A DNA stretch of 64,000 nucleotides from NCBI RefSeq assembly GCF_007830125.1, contig NZ_VLLG01000002.1:1620550-1684549 (forward strand), given 5' to 3'. The DNA is from Chitinophaga japonensis (GTDB taxonomy: Bacteria; Bacteroidota; Bacteroidia; Chitinophagales; Chitinophagaceae). The notes under the pieces are model-generated. The model worked only from the letters and a program-made list of their open reading frames with translations. It ran no database searches and was not told the origin of the DNA. The stretch's first letter is position 1. Every line of letters starts with the position of its first letter. Of the stretch, positions 43,294 through 53,900 are shown piece by piece. The translations under genes and the position numbers were made by a program.

Positions 43294-44979
43294 ATGTCGG
43301 CACTAAGACGCTTTTTTACTAAAGATCATTACAAGTACGCCTTTTTACTGGGCTGGCTGCTACTGGGCCTGCTGCAGGCCTGCTTTACCCAGCTTATGGA
43401 CGATGAGGCCTATTACTGGGTATACTCCCGCCACCTGGATTGGGGGTACTTTGACCATCCGCCTATGATAGCCCTGCTGATAAAGCTGGGCTATGCCCTG
43501 TTCCATAACGAGCTGGGCGTGCGCCTGCTGATGGTGGTGATCAACGTGCTGACGCTGTGGATCACCTGGGAACTGCTGCCGCAACGGCACAACCGCCTCC
43601 TGTACCTGGTGCTGGGCGCAATGGGCGCCATGCAGATAGGCGGTATGCTGGCTGTACCGGATGTGCCGCTGATATTTTTTGCCACGGTATACTTCTGGGT
43701 ATACCGGCGTTTCCTGGAGCAGCAGAGCTGGACCAATACGCTGTTGCTGGGCATCAGCATGGCCCTCATGTTTTACAGCAAGTACCATGGCATCCTGCTG
43801 GTATTCTTTACCGTGGTATCCACCCCCAGCCTGCTGAGGGTATTCAAGTTCTATACCGCCTGCGCGCTCACCACCCTGTTGATGCTGCCCCATCTTTACT
43901 GGCAGTACGCGCACGGTTTTCCTTCCCTGCAATACCACCTGGTGGAGCGCAACGCCGCTTCCTACAATATCAGCTATACCCTGGAATACATACTGGGCCA
44001 GTTGCTGTTATTCGGCCCCCTGGCCGGGTGGCTGCTGCTGTACTATGCTTTTATATGCCCTATCCAGAGCAGCTTTGAGCGTACCCTGAAAGTGTGCCTT
44101 GCCGGTGTGCTGGTGTTCTTCCTGTTCAGCACCTATAAAGGGCGGGTAGAGGCCAACTGGACGGTGATGGTGTTTACGCCGGCCGTTATACTGGCGCACC
44201 AGGCCATCATCCGCCGCCGCGGCACCTGGAAGCTGCTGCAGTACCTTACCCTGGCCACCCTGGTAGTGGTGCTGGCAGCCAGGATCTACATGGTATGGGA
44301 TTTTGCGCCGGGCATTGAGATCCGGCCGGAAATACATCATAACCGCGAGTGGGCGGCTGCCCTGCAATCCAGGGCCGGCAACCGGCCGGTGGTGTTCCTG
44401 AACAGCTACCAGTTGCCCTCCAAGTACATGTTCTATAGCAATAATGGTTTATCCTACAGCGTAAACAGCCGCTATGCCCGTCGCAACCAGTATAATTACT
44501 GGGATACGGAGACGCAGTTATGGGGCAAGCCGGTGATGATCGCCTTCCAGCGGGGCATGGAGATGCCGGTTACCGATAGTGTGCATACCGCAAAGGGTAC
44601 CTGGGAGTATTATATGCAGCCGCAGTACTATTCCTATTCCCTGGTACGGCTGGTGCCGGCTATTAAAAGCCTGCAGGTAAGGCCCGGGGAGCATATGACC
44701 TTCATTCTCCAGTTGCGCAACGGTTACGGGCAGCCGGTGCAGGAGGATACCGTGCATGAAGCTGTGCTGGGCTATGCATTTGTCCGTAATAAAGAAGAAG
44801 GGCTGCCGCCGGTAAGAACAGATGTAGGCTTGTTCCGTGCATTACAGCGCCACCTCATCCGTATGCAGGTGAACATGCCGGAACAGCCGGGCATTTACCA
44901 GTTGAAGTTCTGCGTGTTTGCAGGAGTGCTGCCGCCTACGCATAACAGTGATGCCGTGACGGTGGAAGTGAAAGAGTAG
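43294..44979 (+). CDS. GT39/ArnT-like membrane glycosyltransferase
   Basis: 561 residues. About ten to twelve membrane helices fill the first 360 residues. The luminal-loop Asp-Glu motif (QLMDDEAYYWVYSRHLDWGYF) and DHPPMIA near the N-terminus are characteristic of PMT/ArnT-type enzymes that use polyprenyl-phosphate sugars. The C-terminal 200 residues form a periplasmic domain without clear motifs. It probably glycosylates a cell-envelope lipid or protein; acceptor unknown. It follows nagA by 8 nt and ends directly against the stop of thiL on the other strand, with no spacer. Confidence 0.9.
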   Translation: MSALRRFFTKDHYKYAFLLGWLLLGLLQACFTQLMDDEAYYWVYSRHLDWGYFDHPPMIALLIKLGYALFHNELGVRLLMVVINVLTLWITWELLPQRHNRLLYLVLGAMGAMQIGGMLAVPDVPLIFFATVYFWVYRRFLEQQSWTNTLLLGISMALMFYSKYHGILLVFFTVVSTPSLLRVFKFYTACALTTLLMLPHLYWQYAHGFPSLQYHLVERNAASYNISYTLEYILGQLLLFGPLAGWLLLYYAFICPIQSSFERTLKVCLAGVLVFFLFSTYKGRVEANWTVMVFTPAVILAHQAIIRRRGTWKLLQYLTLATLVVVLAARIYMVWDFAPGIEIRPEIHHNREWAAALQSRAGNRPVVFLNSYQLPSKYMFYSNNGLSYSVNSRYARRNQYNYWDTETQLWGKPVMIAFQRGMEMPVTDSVHTAKGTWEYYMQPQYYSYSLVRLVPAIKSLQVRPGEHMTFILQLRNGYGQPVQEDTVHEAVLGYAFVRNKEEGLPPVRTDVGLFRALQRHLIRMQVNMPEQPGIYQLKFCVFAGVLPPTHNSDAVTVEVKE

Positions 44980-46014
44980 TTACTGCTCAAAGGCGTTCCA
45001 TCCCTGTGCTACCAGCTTGAATTTGTTGCCGCCTTTGGTGACGATGTGGGCGCCCTCGCTGATATCCGTCATATACCCGATCACGCTGATCTGTTCAGAC
45101 AGCACCAGTTTATCATGGTCTTCCTGCCGGATAGTGAACAGCAGCTCATAATCTTCTCCTCCGCTCAGCGCACAAGCCGTAGGGTCCAGGCCGAATTTAA
45201 GCGCCTGCTGCCTGCTCTGGTCGTCTATAGGTATTTTCTCTTCGTATATCACACAGCCCAGGTTGCTTTGCCTGCAGATGTGCAGGGCTTCGGAGCTGAG
45301 GCCGTCGCTAACGTCCATCATGGCCGTGGGGCGCACATCCTGTTCTTCCAGGTAGGCAATGATATCTTTGCGGGCCTCCGGTTTCAGGAGGCGGCCTATG
45401 ATGTAGGCCTGGTTCTCCAGGTCGGGCTGCAGTTGCGGGTGCTCCCGGTACACCTTCTTTTCCCGTTCCAGCAGGGTCAGGCCCAGGAAGGCCGCGCCCA
45501 GGTCGCCGGATACGCAGAGCAGGTCGCCCTTTTGGGCGGTAGAGCGTTTTACGAACTGGTCCGGCGCTACTTCCCCGATGGCCGTTACGCTGATCACCAG
45601 CCCTTTTTGGGAAGAGGAGGTGTCGCCGCCGACCAGGTCTACCCCGTATCGCTCGCAGGCCGCGTACACGCCTTCGTAGAACTCGCTGAGCGCCTCTACG
45701 GAAAAGCGGTTGCTGAAGCCGATGTTCATGGTAATATGGGTAGGGGTGGCGTTCATGGCGTAAATGTCCGACAGGTTTACTACCACGGACTTGTAGCCCA
45801 GGTGCCTCAGGGGGGTGTACATCAGGTCAAAATGAATGCCTTCCAGCAGCATGTCCGTGCTGATCACGGTCTGCTTGCCAAAATGGTCGATGACCGCGGC
45901 ATCGTCGCCTACGCCTAAAACGGTGCCGGCTTGCTGTATCTCTATGTTACGGGTCAGGTAGTCTATCAGTCCAAACTCCCCCAGGGAGCTGACTTCCGTC
46001 CTTTCTTCGCTCAT
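44980..46014 (-). CDS. thiL: Thiamine-monophosphate kinase
   Basis: 344 residues from ATG 46014 (MSEERTEVSSLGEFGLI), which resembles family starts; a Met at 46038 would overlap the inositol monophosphatase stop. It shows the ATP/Mg motif GVGDDAAVID, GGDTSSSQKGLVISVTAIGE and MMDVSDGLSSEAL. It phosphorylates thiamine monophosphate to the active cofactor TPP. It is preceded by the inositol monophosphatase gene on the same strand with essentially no gap. Confidence 0.95.
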   Translation of the reverse strand: MSEERTEVSSLGEFGLIDYLTRNIEIQQAGTVLGVGDDAAVIDHFGKQTVISTDMLLEGIHFDLMYTPLRHLGYKSVVVNLSDIYAMNATPTHITMNIGFSNRFSVEALSEFYEGVYAACERYGVDLVGGDTSSSQKGLVISVTAIGEVAPDQFVKRSTAQKGDLLCVSGDLGAAFLGLTLLEREKKVYREHPQLQPDLENQAYIIGRLLKPEARKDIIAYLEEQDVRPTAMMDVSDGLSSEALHICRQSNLGCVIYEEKIPIDDQSRQQALKFGLDPTACALSGGEDYELLFTIRQEDHDKLVLSEQISVIGYMTDISEGAHIVTKGGNKFKLVAQGWNAFEQ

Positions 46015-46027
46015 GTGTTGGTATGGT

Positions 46028-46798
46028 TTATTTGCCATTTACGGCATCCAGCAGCTCGCTGTGTATTTTGCCGTTGGTGGCAATGATCTTTTTCTGGTGG
46101 GGAGAAAAGCGCTGTCCGCTGAAGTCAGTCACCTTGCCCCCGGCTTCTTCCACAATAATAAAGCCGGCTGCAGAGTCCCATGCGTTTAGCTTGTGCTCGT
46201 AAAAGCCGTCAAAGCGTCCGCAGGCTACCCAGCACAGGTCTATGGCGGCGGATCCCAGGCGGCGCAGGGGCAGACCCTCCCGGATGAAGCGGCCAAACAC
46301 GGCTACCGGGTCGTTGTCCTGCTCTTCCCAGGTGTAGGGGAAGCCGGTCACCAGGCAGGCATTGGCCAGGTGGCTTTTGCCGGATACGCGGATGGGCTGG
46401 TCATTCAGGGTGGCGCCGGCGCCTTTCTCCGCAAAGAAGAATTCGTTCATAAAGGGGTTGTACACCGCCCCCAGTATCATTTCGCCATCCTTTTCCACTC
46501 CAATGGATACGCAGCACAGCGGAATACCGTGGGCAAAGTTCACCGTGCCGTCCAGCGGGTCTATGATCCATTTGATATTGGAAGCGGTGCTGATCTCCCC
46601 GGCTTCCTCGCTCAGGATATAGTGATCCGGGAACGTGGCCCGGATGGTACCGATAATGGCGTTTTCCGCCTGTTTGTCAGCCTCCGTCACCAGGTCGTTA
46701 ACGGTACTTTTACTGTCTATCTGGAAGCTGCCGTTAAAATATTCCTGTAAGATTTTTCCTCCGGCTTGCGTAGCTTTGAGTAATGTGGCTTTTAACAT
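46028..46798 (-). CDS. Inositol monophosphatase family protein (SuhB-like)
   Basis: 256 residues from ATG 46798 (MLKATLLKATQAGG). Metal-binding motifs are intact: Glu in LSEEAG, WIIDPLDGTVNFAHG (about 84-98) and the second signature LNAWDSAAGFIIVEEAGG. It hydrolyses inositol-1-phosphate or related sugar/nucleotide phosphates; SuhB homologues can also act with NusA in rRNA transcription, but this cannot be told from sequence. The start is divergent from GH3. Confidence 0.94.
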   Translation of the reverse strand: MLKATLLKATQAGGKILQEYFNGSFQIDSKSTVNDLVTEADKQAENAIIGTIRATFPDHYILSEEAGEISTASNIKWIIDPLDGTVNFAHGIPLCCVSIGVEKDGEMILGAVYNPFMNEFFFAEKGAGATLNDQPIRVSGKSHLANACLVTGFPYTWEEQDNDPVAVFGRFIREGLPLRRLGSAAIDLCWVACGRFDGFYEHKLNAWDSAAGFIIVEEAGGKVTDFSGQRFSPHQKKIIATNGKIHSELLDAVNGK

Positions 46799-46832
46799 GC
46801 CGCAAAGGTAGGACACTTACAACTAATTAGTG

Positions 46833-46840
46833 TATTTTTG
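46833..46840 (+). promoter_or_regulatory. -7 element (TATTTTTG) of the GH3 gene
   Basis: An exact TAnnTTTG 26 nt before the start at 46867; no TTTG at the -33 distance. Confidence 0.4.
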
Positions 46841-46866
46841 CATTTCAAATAATGTGAAGGAAATTA

Positions 46867-48405
46867 ATGGCCATCATCGGTAATCTTATATCCAGGTCAC
46901 TACGCATCCGTAAAAAATTCACGGTCAAGTTAGGAACACCACGCCAATACCAGCTCCAGGTACTGCACCGCCTGCTGATGAAGGCCAAGGGCACCCAGTT
47001 CGGCCGCCACTACAAGTTCCAGGAGATACTGGACAGTCCTAACTTTATGGCCCAGTACCGCACCCGCATACCGGTGCATAATTACAATAAGATGTACCGG
47101 GAGTGGTGGCACAAGTGCCTGGAAGGGGAAGACAATGTAAGCTGGCCGGAAAAGGTAAAGTACTTCGCTCTCAGCTCCGGCACCTCGGAGTCCGCCAGCA
47201 AGCACATCCCTGTTACCCGCGACATGCTGCGCACGGTAAAGAAAGTAGGGGTGAAGCAGCTCTACTCCATGGCCAACTTCAACATACCGTCCAAATCATT
47301 CGAGAAAGGCATCCTGATGCTGGGGGGCACCACCTCCCTGTACGAAAAGGGCGACTATTACGAAGGTGACATGAGCGGCATACAGGCCAAGAACATTCCC
47401 CGCTGGTTCCGGCGCTTTTACAAGCCCGGCGGCCGCATCTCCAAAAAGCCCAACTGGGAGCAGCGTATCCGGCTGATCGTGAGAAAGGCCCCGCAGTGGG
47501 ACGTAGGCACCGTATGCGGCGTGCCTGCCTGGGTACAGATCGTGCTGGAGGAGATCATCAAATACCACGGCGTAAAAAATATTCACGAAATATGGCCTAA
47601 CCTGGCCATTTACATACACGGGGGCGTTTCTTTTGAGCCCTACCGGGAAAGCTTCCAGAAGCTGCTGGGCAAGCCCATCACTTTCATTGAAACTTATATG
47701 GCCTCCGAAGGCTCCTTCGGTTTCCAGGCCCGGCCCGGTACCAAAGGCATCAAGCTGGTGCTGAACGCCGGTATCTTCTTTGAGTTCATTCCCTTTAACG
47801 AAGATAATTTTGATGCGGACGGGGAGGTAAAACCCAATCCCAAATCCTACATGATACACGAGGTGGTGGAAGATGTGGAATACGCCGTGATGCTGAGCAC
47901 CTGCGCCGGCGCCTGGCGCTACCTGATAGGAGATGTGGTGAAGTTCACTTCCGTGAAAGAGCACGAGATCGTGATCGTGGGCCGTACCAAGCAGTTCCTG
48001 AGCCTGTGCGGGGAGCATATGAGCATTGACAATATGAACAAGGCCATTGATACCGTGCAGAAAAAGCTGGGCATTACGGTAAAGGAATTTACCATTGCCG
48101 GGTTCCCTTATGAGAACCTGTTTGCCCACCGCTGGTACGTAGGCACCAACGATGTGTCTGTAGATGCCGCCAAAGTGCGGGAGATCATTGACCAGACCCT
48201 CTGCGAGGTGAATGACGATTACGCTGTGGAAAGAACCTCCGCTTTAAAAGAGGTGTTTGTGGAAGTATTGCCCAACGAGGTGTTTATCGACTACCTGCGC
48301 TGTAAAGGCAAGGAGGGCGCTATGAACAAGTTTCCCCGGGTACTGAAGGGCGACAAACTGAAGGACTGGGAGCATTTCCTGGAAACAAAAACTGTAGGTA
48401 AATAA
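46867..48405 (+). CDS. GH3 family acyl-acid-amido synthetase-like protein
   Basis: 512 residues, full length for the family. ANL-type adenylation motifs are present: ATP-binding SSGTSES (about 102-108), ETYMASEGSFGFQ and AWRYLIGDVVKF, with a C-terminal cap domain. Plant GH3 enzymes adenylate jasmonate, auxin or benzoates and join them to amino acids. Bacterial members are less understood, and the substrate here is unknown. It is monocistronic by appearance, with the AATTCCA-type repeat beginning in its stop codon. Confidence 0.92.
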   Translation: MAIIGNLISRSLRIRKKFTVKLGTPRQYQLQVLHRLLMKAKGTQFGRHYKFQEILDSPNFMAQYRTRIPVHNYNKMYREWWHKCLEGEDNVSWPEKVKYFALSSGTSESASKHIPVTRDMLRTVKKVGVKQLYSMANFNIPSKSFEKGILMLGGTTSLYEKGDYYEGDMSGIQAKNIPRWFRRFYKPGGRISKKPNWEQRIRLIVRKAPQWDVGTVCGVPAWVQIVLEEIIKYHGVKNIHEIWPNLAIYIHGGVSFEPYRESFQKLLGKPITFIETYMASEGSFGFQARPGTKGIKLVLNAGIFFEFIPFNEDNFDADGEVKPNPKSYMIHEVVEDVEYAVMLSTCAGAWRYLIGDVVKFTSVKEHEIVIVGRTKQFLSLCGEHMSIDNMNKAIDTVQKKLGITVKEFTIAGFPYENLFAHRWYVGTNDVSVDAAKVREIIDQTLCEVNDDYAVERTSALKEVFVEVLPNEVFIDYLRCKGKEGAMNKFPRVLKGDKLKDWEHFLETKTVGK

Positions 48406-48525
48406 ATTCCAAAATCCAAATTCCAAATCCCAAAATGAAAACAAAGGTCCGGACTAAAAGCATACTGCTTTTATTTTTGACACTTCTTCAAGGTTTGGAA
48501 TTTGGGATTTGGGATTTGGAATTTT
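48404..48525. repeat. Heptamer inverted repeat, AATTCCA family, copy 3
   Basis: Arms of 31 nt with four mismatches (left from 48404, right 48494 to 48525) around a loop of about 58 nt. Units are AAATTCC, AAAATCC and AAATCCC, four per arm plus AAA. The left arm begins inside the GH3 stop codon (48403-48405); the right ends 5 nt before the LysE start, so it fills the gap. Confidence 0.85.
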
Positions 48526-48530
48526 AAGGC

Positions 48531-49169
48531 ATGGTAGCAGCAATCGTAGCAGGATTAGGGCTGGGAGTATTTCTATCAGTATCGGTGGGGCCGGTTATAT
48601 TCGCCATCATCAAATACAGTGTGAATAATGGTTTTAAGGCCGGCATCAGCTTTGTGCTCGGTGTATCCCTCAGCGATATCGTGTTTGTGCTGGTAGGTAA
48701 CCTCGCTACTTCCTTTATCGTGGGGCTGGAAGATTATAAAAGGAGCATAGGCGTTGTAGGGGGCGTGATGCTGGTAGGCATGGGATTGTACGGGCTGTTC
48801 TTTAAGAAGATCAGGATCAGCACCGGGGAAGAGAAACCGGAAATGTTCCGCACCCATGATTACCTGAAAATATGGCTGGCCGGTTTCCTCATGAACACCC
48901 TGAACCCCGGCGTAATGATATTCTGGCTGGGCGTGTGCGTAGCCAACAGCGCCACTACCGTCAGCCACCGCCTGGTGATGTATATTGTTTGTCTCACCTT
49001 TGTACTGTCCATGGATATTTTAAAAGTGTTTGTGAGCGACAAGATCCGGCATAAGCTCACGCTGAACAACGTGGTGTGGCTCAACCGCATTGCGGGCGCC
49101 AGCATGGTGCTGTTTGGCGTAGTGCTGCTCTACAAGGTGCTGTTTGATGCAGCAGGCCTGGGACACTGA
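48531..49169 (+). CDS. LysE-family amino-acid exporter
   Basis: 212 residues with about six membrane helices and the family pattern at the N-terminus (GLGVFLSVSVGPVIFAIIKY) and mid-protein (WLAGFLMNTLNPGVMIFWL). LysE/RhtB proteins export amino acids or homoserine lactone-like compounds. The gene starts immediately after the right arm of the repeat, so its transcript may come through the hairpin from GH3 or from a promoter in the loop; neither is evident. Confidence 0.9.
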   Translation: MVAAIVAGLGLGVFLSVSVGPVIFAIIKYSVNNGFKAGISFVLGVSLSDIVFVLVGNLATSFIVGLEDYKRSIGVVGGVMLVGMGLYGLFFKKIRISTGEEKPEMFRTHDYLKIWLAGFLMNTLNPGVMIFWLGVCVANSATTVSHRLVMYIVCLTFVLSMDILKVFVSDKIRHKLTLNNVVWLNRIAGASMVLFGVVLLYKVLFDAAGLGH

Positions 49170-49218
49170 TTTACCATCTCTTCACATAAAGATAACCTGC
49201 CGGCTCTTTTCCATATTC

Positions 49219-49226
49219 TAATTTTG
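49219..49226 (+). promoter_or_regulatory. -7 element (TAATTTTG) of the sigma/anti-sigma/SusCD locus
   Basis: An exact TAnnTTTG 46 nt before the sigma start at 49272; no TTTG -33 box. Confidence 0.4.
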
Positions 49227-49271
49227 TTCCCCGTATCTACACCGTATCATTTTTCAAATACCTGAAGTGTC

Positions 49272-49787
49272 ATGGAGTTGCTGGACAGGATCAGACATGA
49301 TGATGAAACCGCATTCGCAGATTTTTTTGACAGATACCATACCCACCTGTTTTTCTTCCTCAGGAAAAAGACCGGCTCTGATTTCCTGGCAGAAGAGCTG
49401 GTGCAGCTTACCTTTATCAAACTCTGGAACCACCGGCGGCACCTGGCCCCGGATATTGACCTGCCCATACAACTGTTCCGCATTGCCCGCACTACTTTAA
49501 TAGATAAGCTCCGGACCGAGGCCGTAGCCAGTAAGCGCATGCACGTGATCCGCGAGCAACTGGAAACCGTTACGGAAACCTCCTCCCTGTACGAGGAAAA
49601 AGAAGTAATGGAACGCCTGCAGTTAGCCATTGACCGGTTGCCCCCCGTCCGCCGCACTATTTTCCGCATGAGCCGCCTGGAAGGCCTCACCTACAAGGAA
49701 ATTGCCCACCGCCTGCAGATCTCTCCCCGCACCGTAGAGCACCAGGTCAGCCATGCCGTGCGCCAGTTGCAGGAGTGGCTGTTTTAA
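49272..49787 (+). CDS. ECF sigma factor of the SusCD-associated type
   Basis: 171 residues. Region 2 (about 10-75: DDETAFADFFDRYHTHLFFFL, FLAEELVQLTFIKLW) and region 4 (about 113-168: LPPVRRTIFRMSRLEGLTYKEI, SPRTVEHQVSHAVRQL). It is the FecI-like class that pairs with a FecR anti-sigma and a TonB-dependent receptor; all three are adjacent here. It is expected to switch on the susCD genes when the receptor binds its substrate. Confidence 0.94.
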   Translation: MELLDRIRHDDETAFADFFDRYHTHLFFFLRKKTGSDFLAEELVQLTFIKLWNHRRHLAPDIDLPIQLFRIARTTLIDKLRTEAVASKRMHVIREQLETVTETSSLYEEKEVMERLQLAIDRLPPVRRTIFRMSRLEGLTYKEIAHRLQISPRTVEHQVSHAVRQLQEWLF

Positions 49788-49849
49788 ATTAATGTTAACA
49801 GTAGGGAGTGCCTTTCCTGTTTATCGTATTTAAAGGCGAAAGGAATCAG

Positions 49850-50902
49850 ATGAAATTAGATCCGTCTTTAATTACCCGCTTTTTAAACAATGCATGTGAC
49901 GCGGAAGAAAGAGCACTGGTGGCGCAATATTTACATGATCATCCCGATGAGATGGAACGCTACCTGGGCGAAGCGGAATGGATGGATCTCATTACGCAGG
50001 AGCAGGCATTTACGCCCCGCTCCGCTGCCATGAAGCAGGCGGTGATGCAGGCCATCAGCACAACAGCGCCCAAAACCAGGCGCGTGCATTACCGCAGGCT
50101 GGCGGTGGCCGCCATGCTGTGTGTGCTGGTATCCGTGTCCGGCTTCCTGTGGTGGCAGCAGCGCCAGGCTGGCGACAGCGGGAACAGCGCCCCGGTAGCC
50201 GCGGCCATGATCACCATAACCAATCCGCTGGATACGGTAAAGGCTATACGCATGCAGGATGGATCGCTGGTGCTGCTGGAAGGCCGCAGCACCATTCAGT
50301 TCCCGGAGGACTTCAGGCACAACCGCCAGGTGCTGCTACAGGGCGACGCGCTGTTTGATGTGGCGAAAAATGAGGCCCATCCTTTTAGGGTCCATACGGG
50401 AAAGTTGGATATAACGGTATTGGGCACACGTTTTTTTGTATATGCTGACAAGGCAGGAGAAGGAACGAACATTAAGCTGTTCAGCGGCAGGATACGGATA
50501 GGGACACCGGCCATAGCAGGAACGGCGGGGAAAGAGATAGACCTCCTGCCCGGTAAGGAGTTTCGCTACCAGCAGGGTACCTGGGCCGTGCAGTCATTCG
50601 GGGAAAAGGAACCGGCAGTGCCGCAGCCCGCAACGCAGCGGCAGGTAGAAGAAACGGCGCCGGCTGCTGTTAACGGACTGGTATTTGAGAACCAGCGGCT
50701 GACTACCGTGCTGGCGGCCCTGGAAGCGCATTTCGGTGTTCCGCTGCACTATCCGCAAAAGGAGCTCCGCCAGTATTATTTCAGCGGCGAGTTTACAGCG
50801 AACGATTCATTATCACATATCCTGAATACGATCAGTGCCCTGAACGGACTGCAGGTAAAAGAGGACAGTACCGGCTTTACATTGTCAGCGGTTAAACCAT
50901 AA
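49850..50902 (+). CDS. FecR-family anti-sigma factor
   Basis: 350 residues from ATG 49850, with AAAGGA eight bases upstream. An N-terminal cytoplasmic sigma-binding part (1-80), one membrane helix (about 85-103, VAAMLCVLVSVSGFLWW) and a periplasmic FecR domain (about 120-225: MQDGSLVLLEGRSTIQFPED, VLGTRFFVYADKAGEG) are followed by a DUF4974 secretin-like domain (about 265-345: FENQRLTTVLAALEAHFG). It relays the SusC plug signal to the upstream sigma factor. Confidence 0.94.
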   Translation: MKLDPSLITRFLNNACDAEERALVAQYLHDHPDEMERYLGEAEWMDLITQEQAFTPRSAAMKQAVMQAISTTAPKTRRVHYRRLAVAAMLCVLVSVSGFLWWQQRQAGDSGNSAPVAAAMITITNPLDTVKAIRMQDGSLVLLEGRSTIQFPEDFRHNRQVLLQGDALFDVAKNEAHPFRVHTGKLDITVLGTRFFVYADKAGEGTNIKLFSGRIRIGTPAIAGTAGKEIDLLPGKEFRYQQGTWAVQSFGEKEPAVPQPATQRQVEETAPAAVNGLVFENQRLTTVLAALEAHFGVPLHYPQKELRQYYFSGEFTANDSLSHILNTISALNGLQVKEDSTGFTLSAVKP

Positions 50903-50997
50903 TCTTTAGACAGGCGGTATTCACATCACATATTCTATTATTTCTGATAATATCAAAAACGCGATTTATGGTATTAAATGGTACTCGTATGCATTTT

Positions 50998-53900
50998 ATG
51001 AAAGCGCATGTATACATGTGGCTGACGCTGGGGTTGCTGATCTGTGCCGGCAGCAGCATGGCGCAAACCGTTGCGCAGCCGGCGGTAAAAGGCGTGGTGC
51101 AGGACAGCACCGGCCAGTTCCTGTTCGGGGTGACCGTAGGCGCCGTTAACACGGCTACCGGCTACTCCACCGGCACCTTTACAGATGAAAAAGGCGTTTT
51201 CCAGTTTGCACGCCTGCCCGAAGGAGGGCCTTACACCTTCAAGTTCTCCAGCATTGGCTATGCGCCAAGGGAAATGAGTGGCTACATGGTAACGGCAGAC
51301 GGGCATATTTCACTGGCCGTGAAGCTGAAGCCCGATAACAAATCGCTGGAAGAAGTGATCGTGGTGGGCTACGGCACGCAGAAGAAAGCCAACCTGACCG
51401 GCGCGGTAGACCAGGTAGGGCCGGAAGTGCTGGAGAACCGCTCCCTGACCAACCTCACCCAGGGCCTGCAGGGCGTGGTGCCCAACCTTAACCTTGTCAT
51501 GGGTGATGGTAAGCCCATACAGGCGCCTGCATTCAATATCCGGGGCACTACCTCCATTGGCCAGGGCGGCAATGCGCTGGTGCTGATAGACGGGGTGGAA
51601 GGCGATCCCAGCCTGATCAACCCGAATGATGTTGCTACCATCACGGTGCTGAAAGATGCATCTTCCGCCGCCATTTACGGCGCCCGGGGCGCTTTTGGCG
51701 TAGTGCTGATCACTACCAAGCAACCTGCCAAGGGGAAGACCAGCATTACCTATTCGGTAAGCCACTCCATCAAAAGCCCTACTACGGTACCCGATGTGGT
51801 GACGGACGGTTACCAGTACGCCAAGATGTTCAACGAAGCATGGACCGCCTGGAACGACTATTCCCAGACGCCGCAGAACGTGAACAAGACCGTGAAGTTC
51901 TCCCAGGAATACCTGGCTGAATTTGAGCGCCGCTCCAAGGATCCCAGCCTGCCCAAAGTAGAGGTGGGGCCTAACGGGGAGTACGTGTATTACGGCAGTA
52001 CGGACTGGTATAAGGAATTGTACAAGAACACTACCGGCGCTACGGAGCATAACCTCTCCCTTTCCGGCAGCAGCGGCAAGACCAGCTTTTACGTGACCGG
52101 CCGGTACTATGGCCAGGACGGGCTGTTCCGCTATAATTCCGATGATTACAGGATGTACAATTTCCGTGCAAAAGGCACTATCGAGCTGCTGCCCTGGCTG
52201 CAACTGGAGAATAGCACCAACTACTCTTACTCGAAGTACCATAACCCGCTGAATGTGGGAGAAGGCGGCAGTATATGGCGTAACCTGGCGGATGAAGGGC
52301 ATCCCATGTCGCCGCTGCTGAACCCGGATGGCACGCTTACTTACTCTGCCGCCTATACGGTGGGAGACTTCTACTATGGCAAGAACGGGATCGATATGGA
52401 CCAGCGCGTTATCCGCAATACCACCGGCCTTTCCGCCCAGTTCTTCGATAACAAGTTCCGGATCAAAAGTAATTTCACTTTCCAGGACACGGACAGTACT
52501 GCAAAGCAGCGGCGCGTGCCTGTGCCCTACAGCCGTATACCGGGCGTGATAGAGTATGTAGGCACCAATACCAACGATCTGCAGAATACCTACCGGCAAA
52601 CGGAATACCTGGCGGCCAACATTTACGGCGAATATGAGAACCGCTTTGCAGGCCGCCACTATGTAAAGGCCATGCTGGGCTACAACTACGAGCAGTCTAC
52701 CTACAAAAGACTGACCACTTCCCGCAACGGGCTGATCTCTGAAGATGCGGAGGACATTAACCTGGCCCTGGGCCAGTCGGTTACGACTTCCGGCGGCTGG
52801 GAAAAATGGAATATTCTGGGCGGCTTTTTCCGGTTGAATTACATCTACAATGATAAGTACCTGCTGGAGGTGAATGGCCGGTATGACGGCTCTTCCAAGT
52901 TCCCGGCGGATGAAAGGTACGCTTTCTTCCCCTCTGTATCTGCCGGCTGGCGCGTATCGCGCGAATCTTTCTGGCATGTGCCGCAGGAGATCATCTCTGA
53001 CCTGAAGATCCGCGGCTCCTGGGGCTCCCTGGGCAATGGCAACATCAGCTCCTATGCTTTCCAGGAAAAATTTTCCATTTCACAATCGGGTCTGGTGCTC
53101 AACGGCGTGCGCCCGCAGAAAACCAGCCAGCCCGGTGTGATACCGGACGGCCTTACCTGGGAAACCTCCACTACGCAGAACCTGGGCCTGGACCTGGGCC
53201 TGTTGTCGGACCGCCTGCGTGTAACGGCCGATGCATATATCCGTAACACTACCGATATGTTTACCGTGGGCATGACGCTCCCCGCAGTGTTTGGTACGAG
53301 CGTGCCCAAAGGCAACTATGCCGACCTGCGGACCAGAGGCTGGGAAGTATCCCTGGCCTGGAACGACCGCTTCAGCCTGTCTGCCAAACCCTTCCAGTAC
53401 GGCGTACGCCTGGTGCTGGCAGATTACCAGTCGGAGGTCACCAAGTATAACAATCCCAACAAGAACCTGAGTGATTACTACACCGGCCAGCAGGTAGGAG
53501 AAATATGGGGCTATGTTACAGAGGGTTTCTTTACCTCCGAAGAAGATGTGGCAAAATCTCCCAGCCAGGCCCTGCTAAGCGCTTCTACCGGCGGCAAATG
53601 GCTGCCCGGCGATATCAAGTTCAGGGACGTGAACGGCGATGGCGTGATCAGCTACGGTGATAAAACGGTAACGAACCCCGGCGACCGGGTAGTGATCGGT
53701 AACGCCACCCCGCGTTATACTTACGGCATTAACCTGGATGCAGACTGGAACAACTTTTTCTTCAGCGTGTTCTTCCAGGGCGTAGGCAAGCAGGACTGGT
53801 GGCCCGGCGGCGAAGCAGGCACCTTCTGGGGGCAGTATAACCGTCCGTATAATGATATTCCCAAATCCATGCTGGGCAATATCTGGTCGCCGGAAAACCC

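Noticed and set aside
13595..48525. Possible CRISPR array in the AATTCCA repeats
   Set aside because: Only two arms per locus, in inverted orientation, with period-7 units and no spacers or cas genes.
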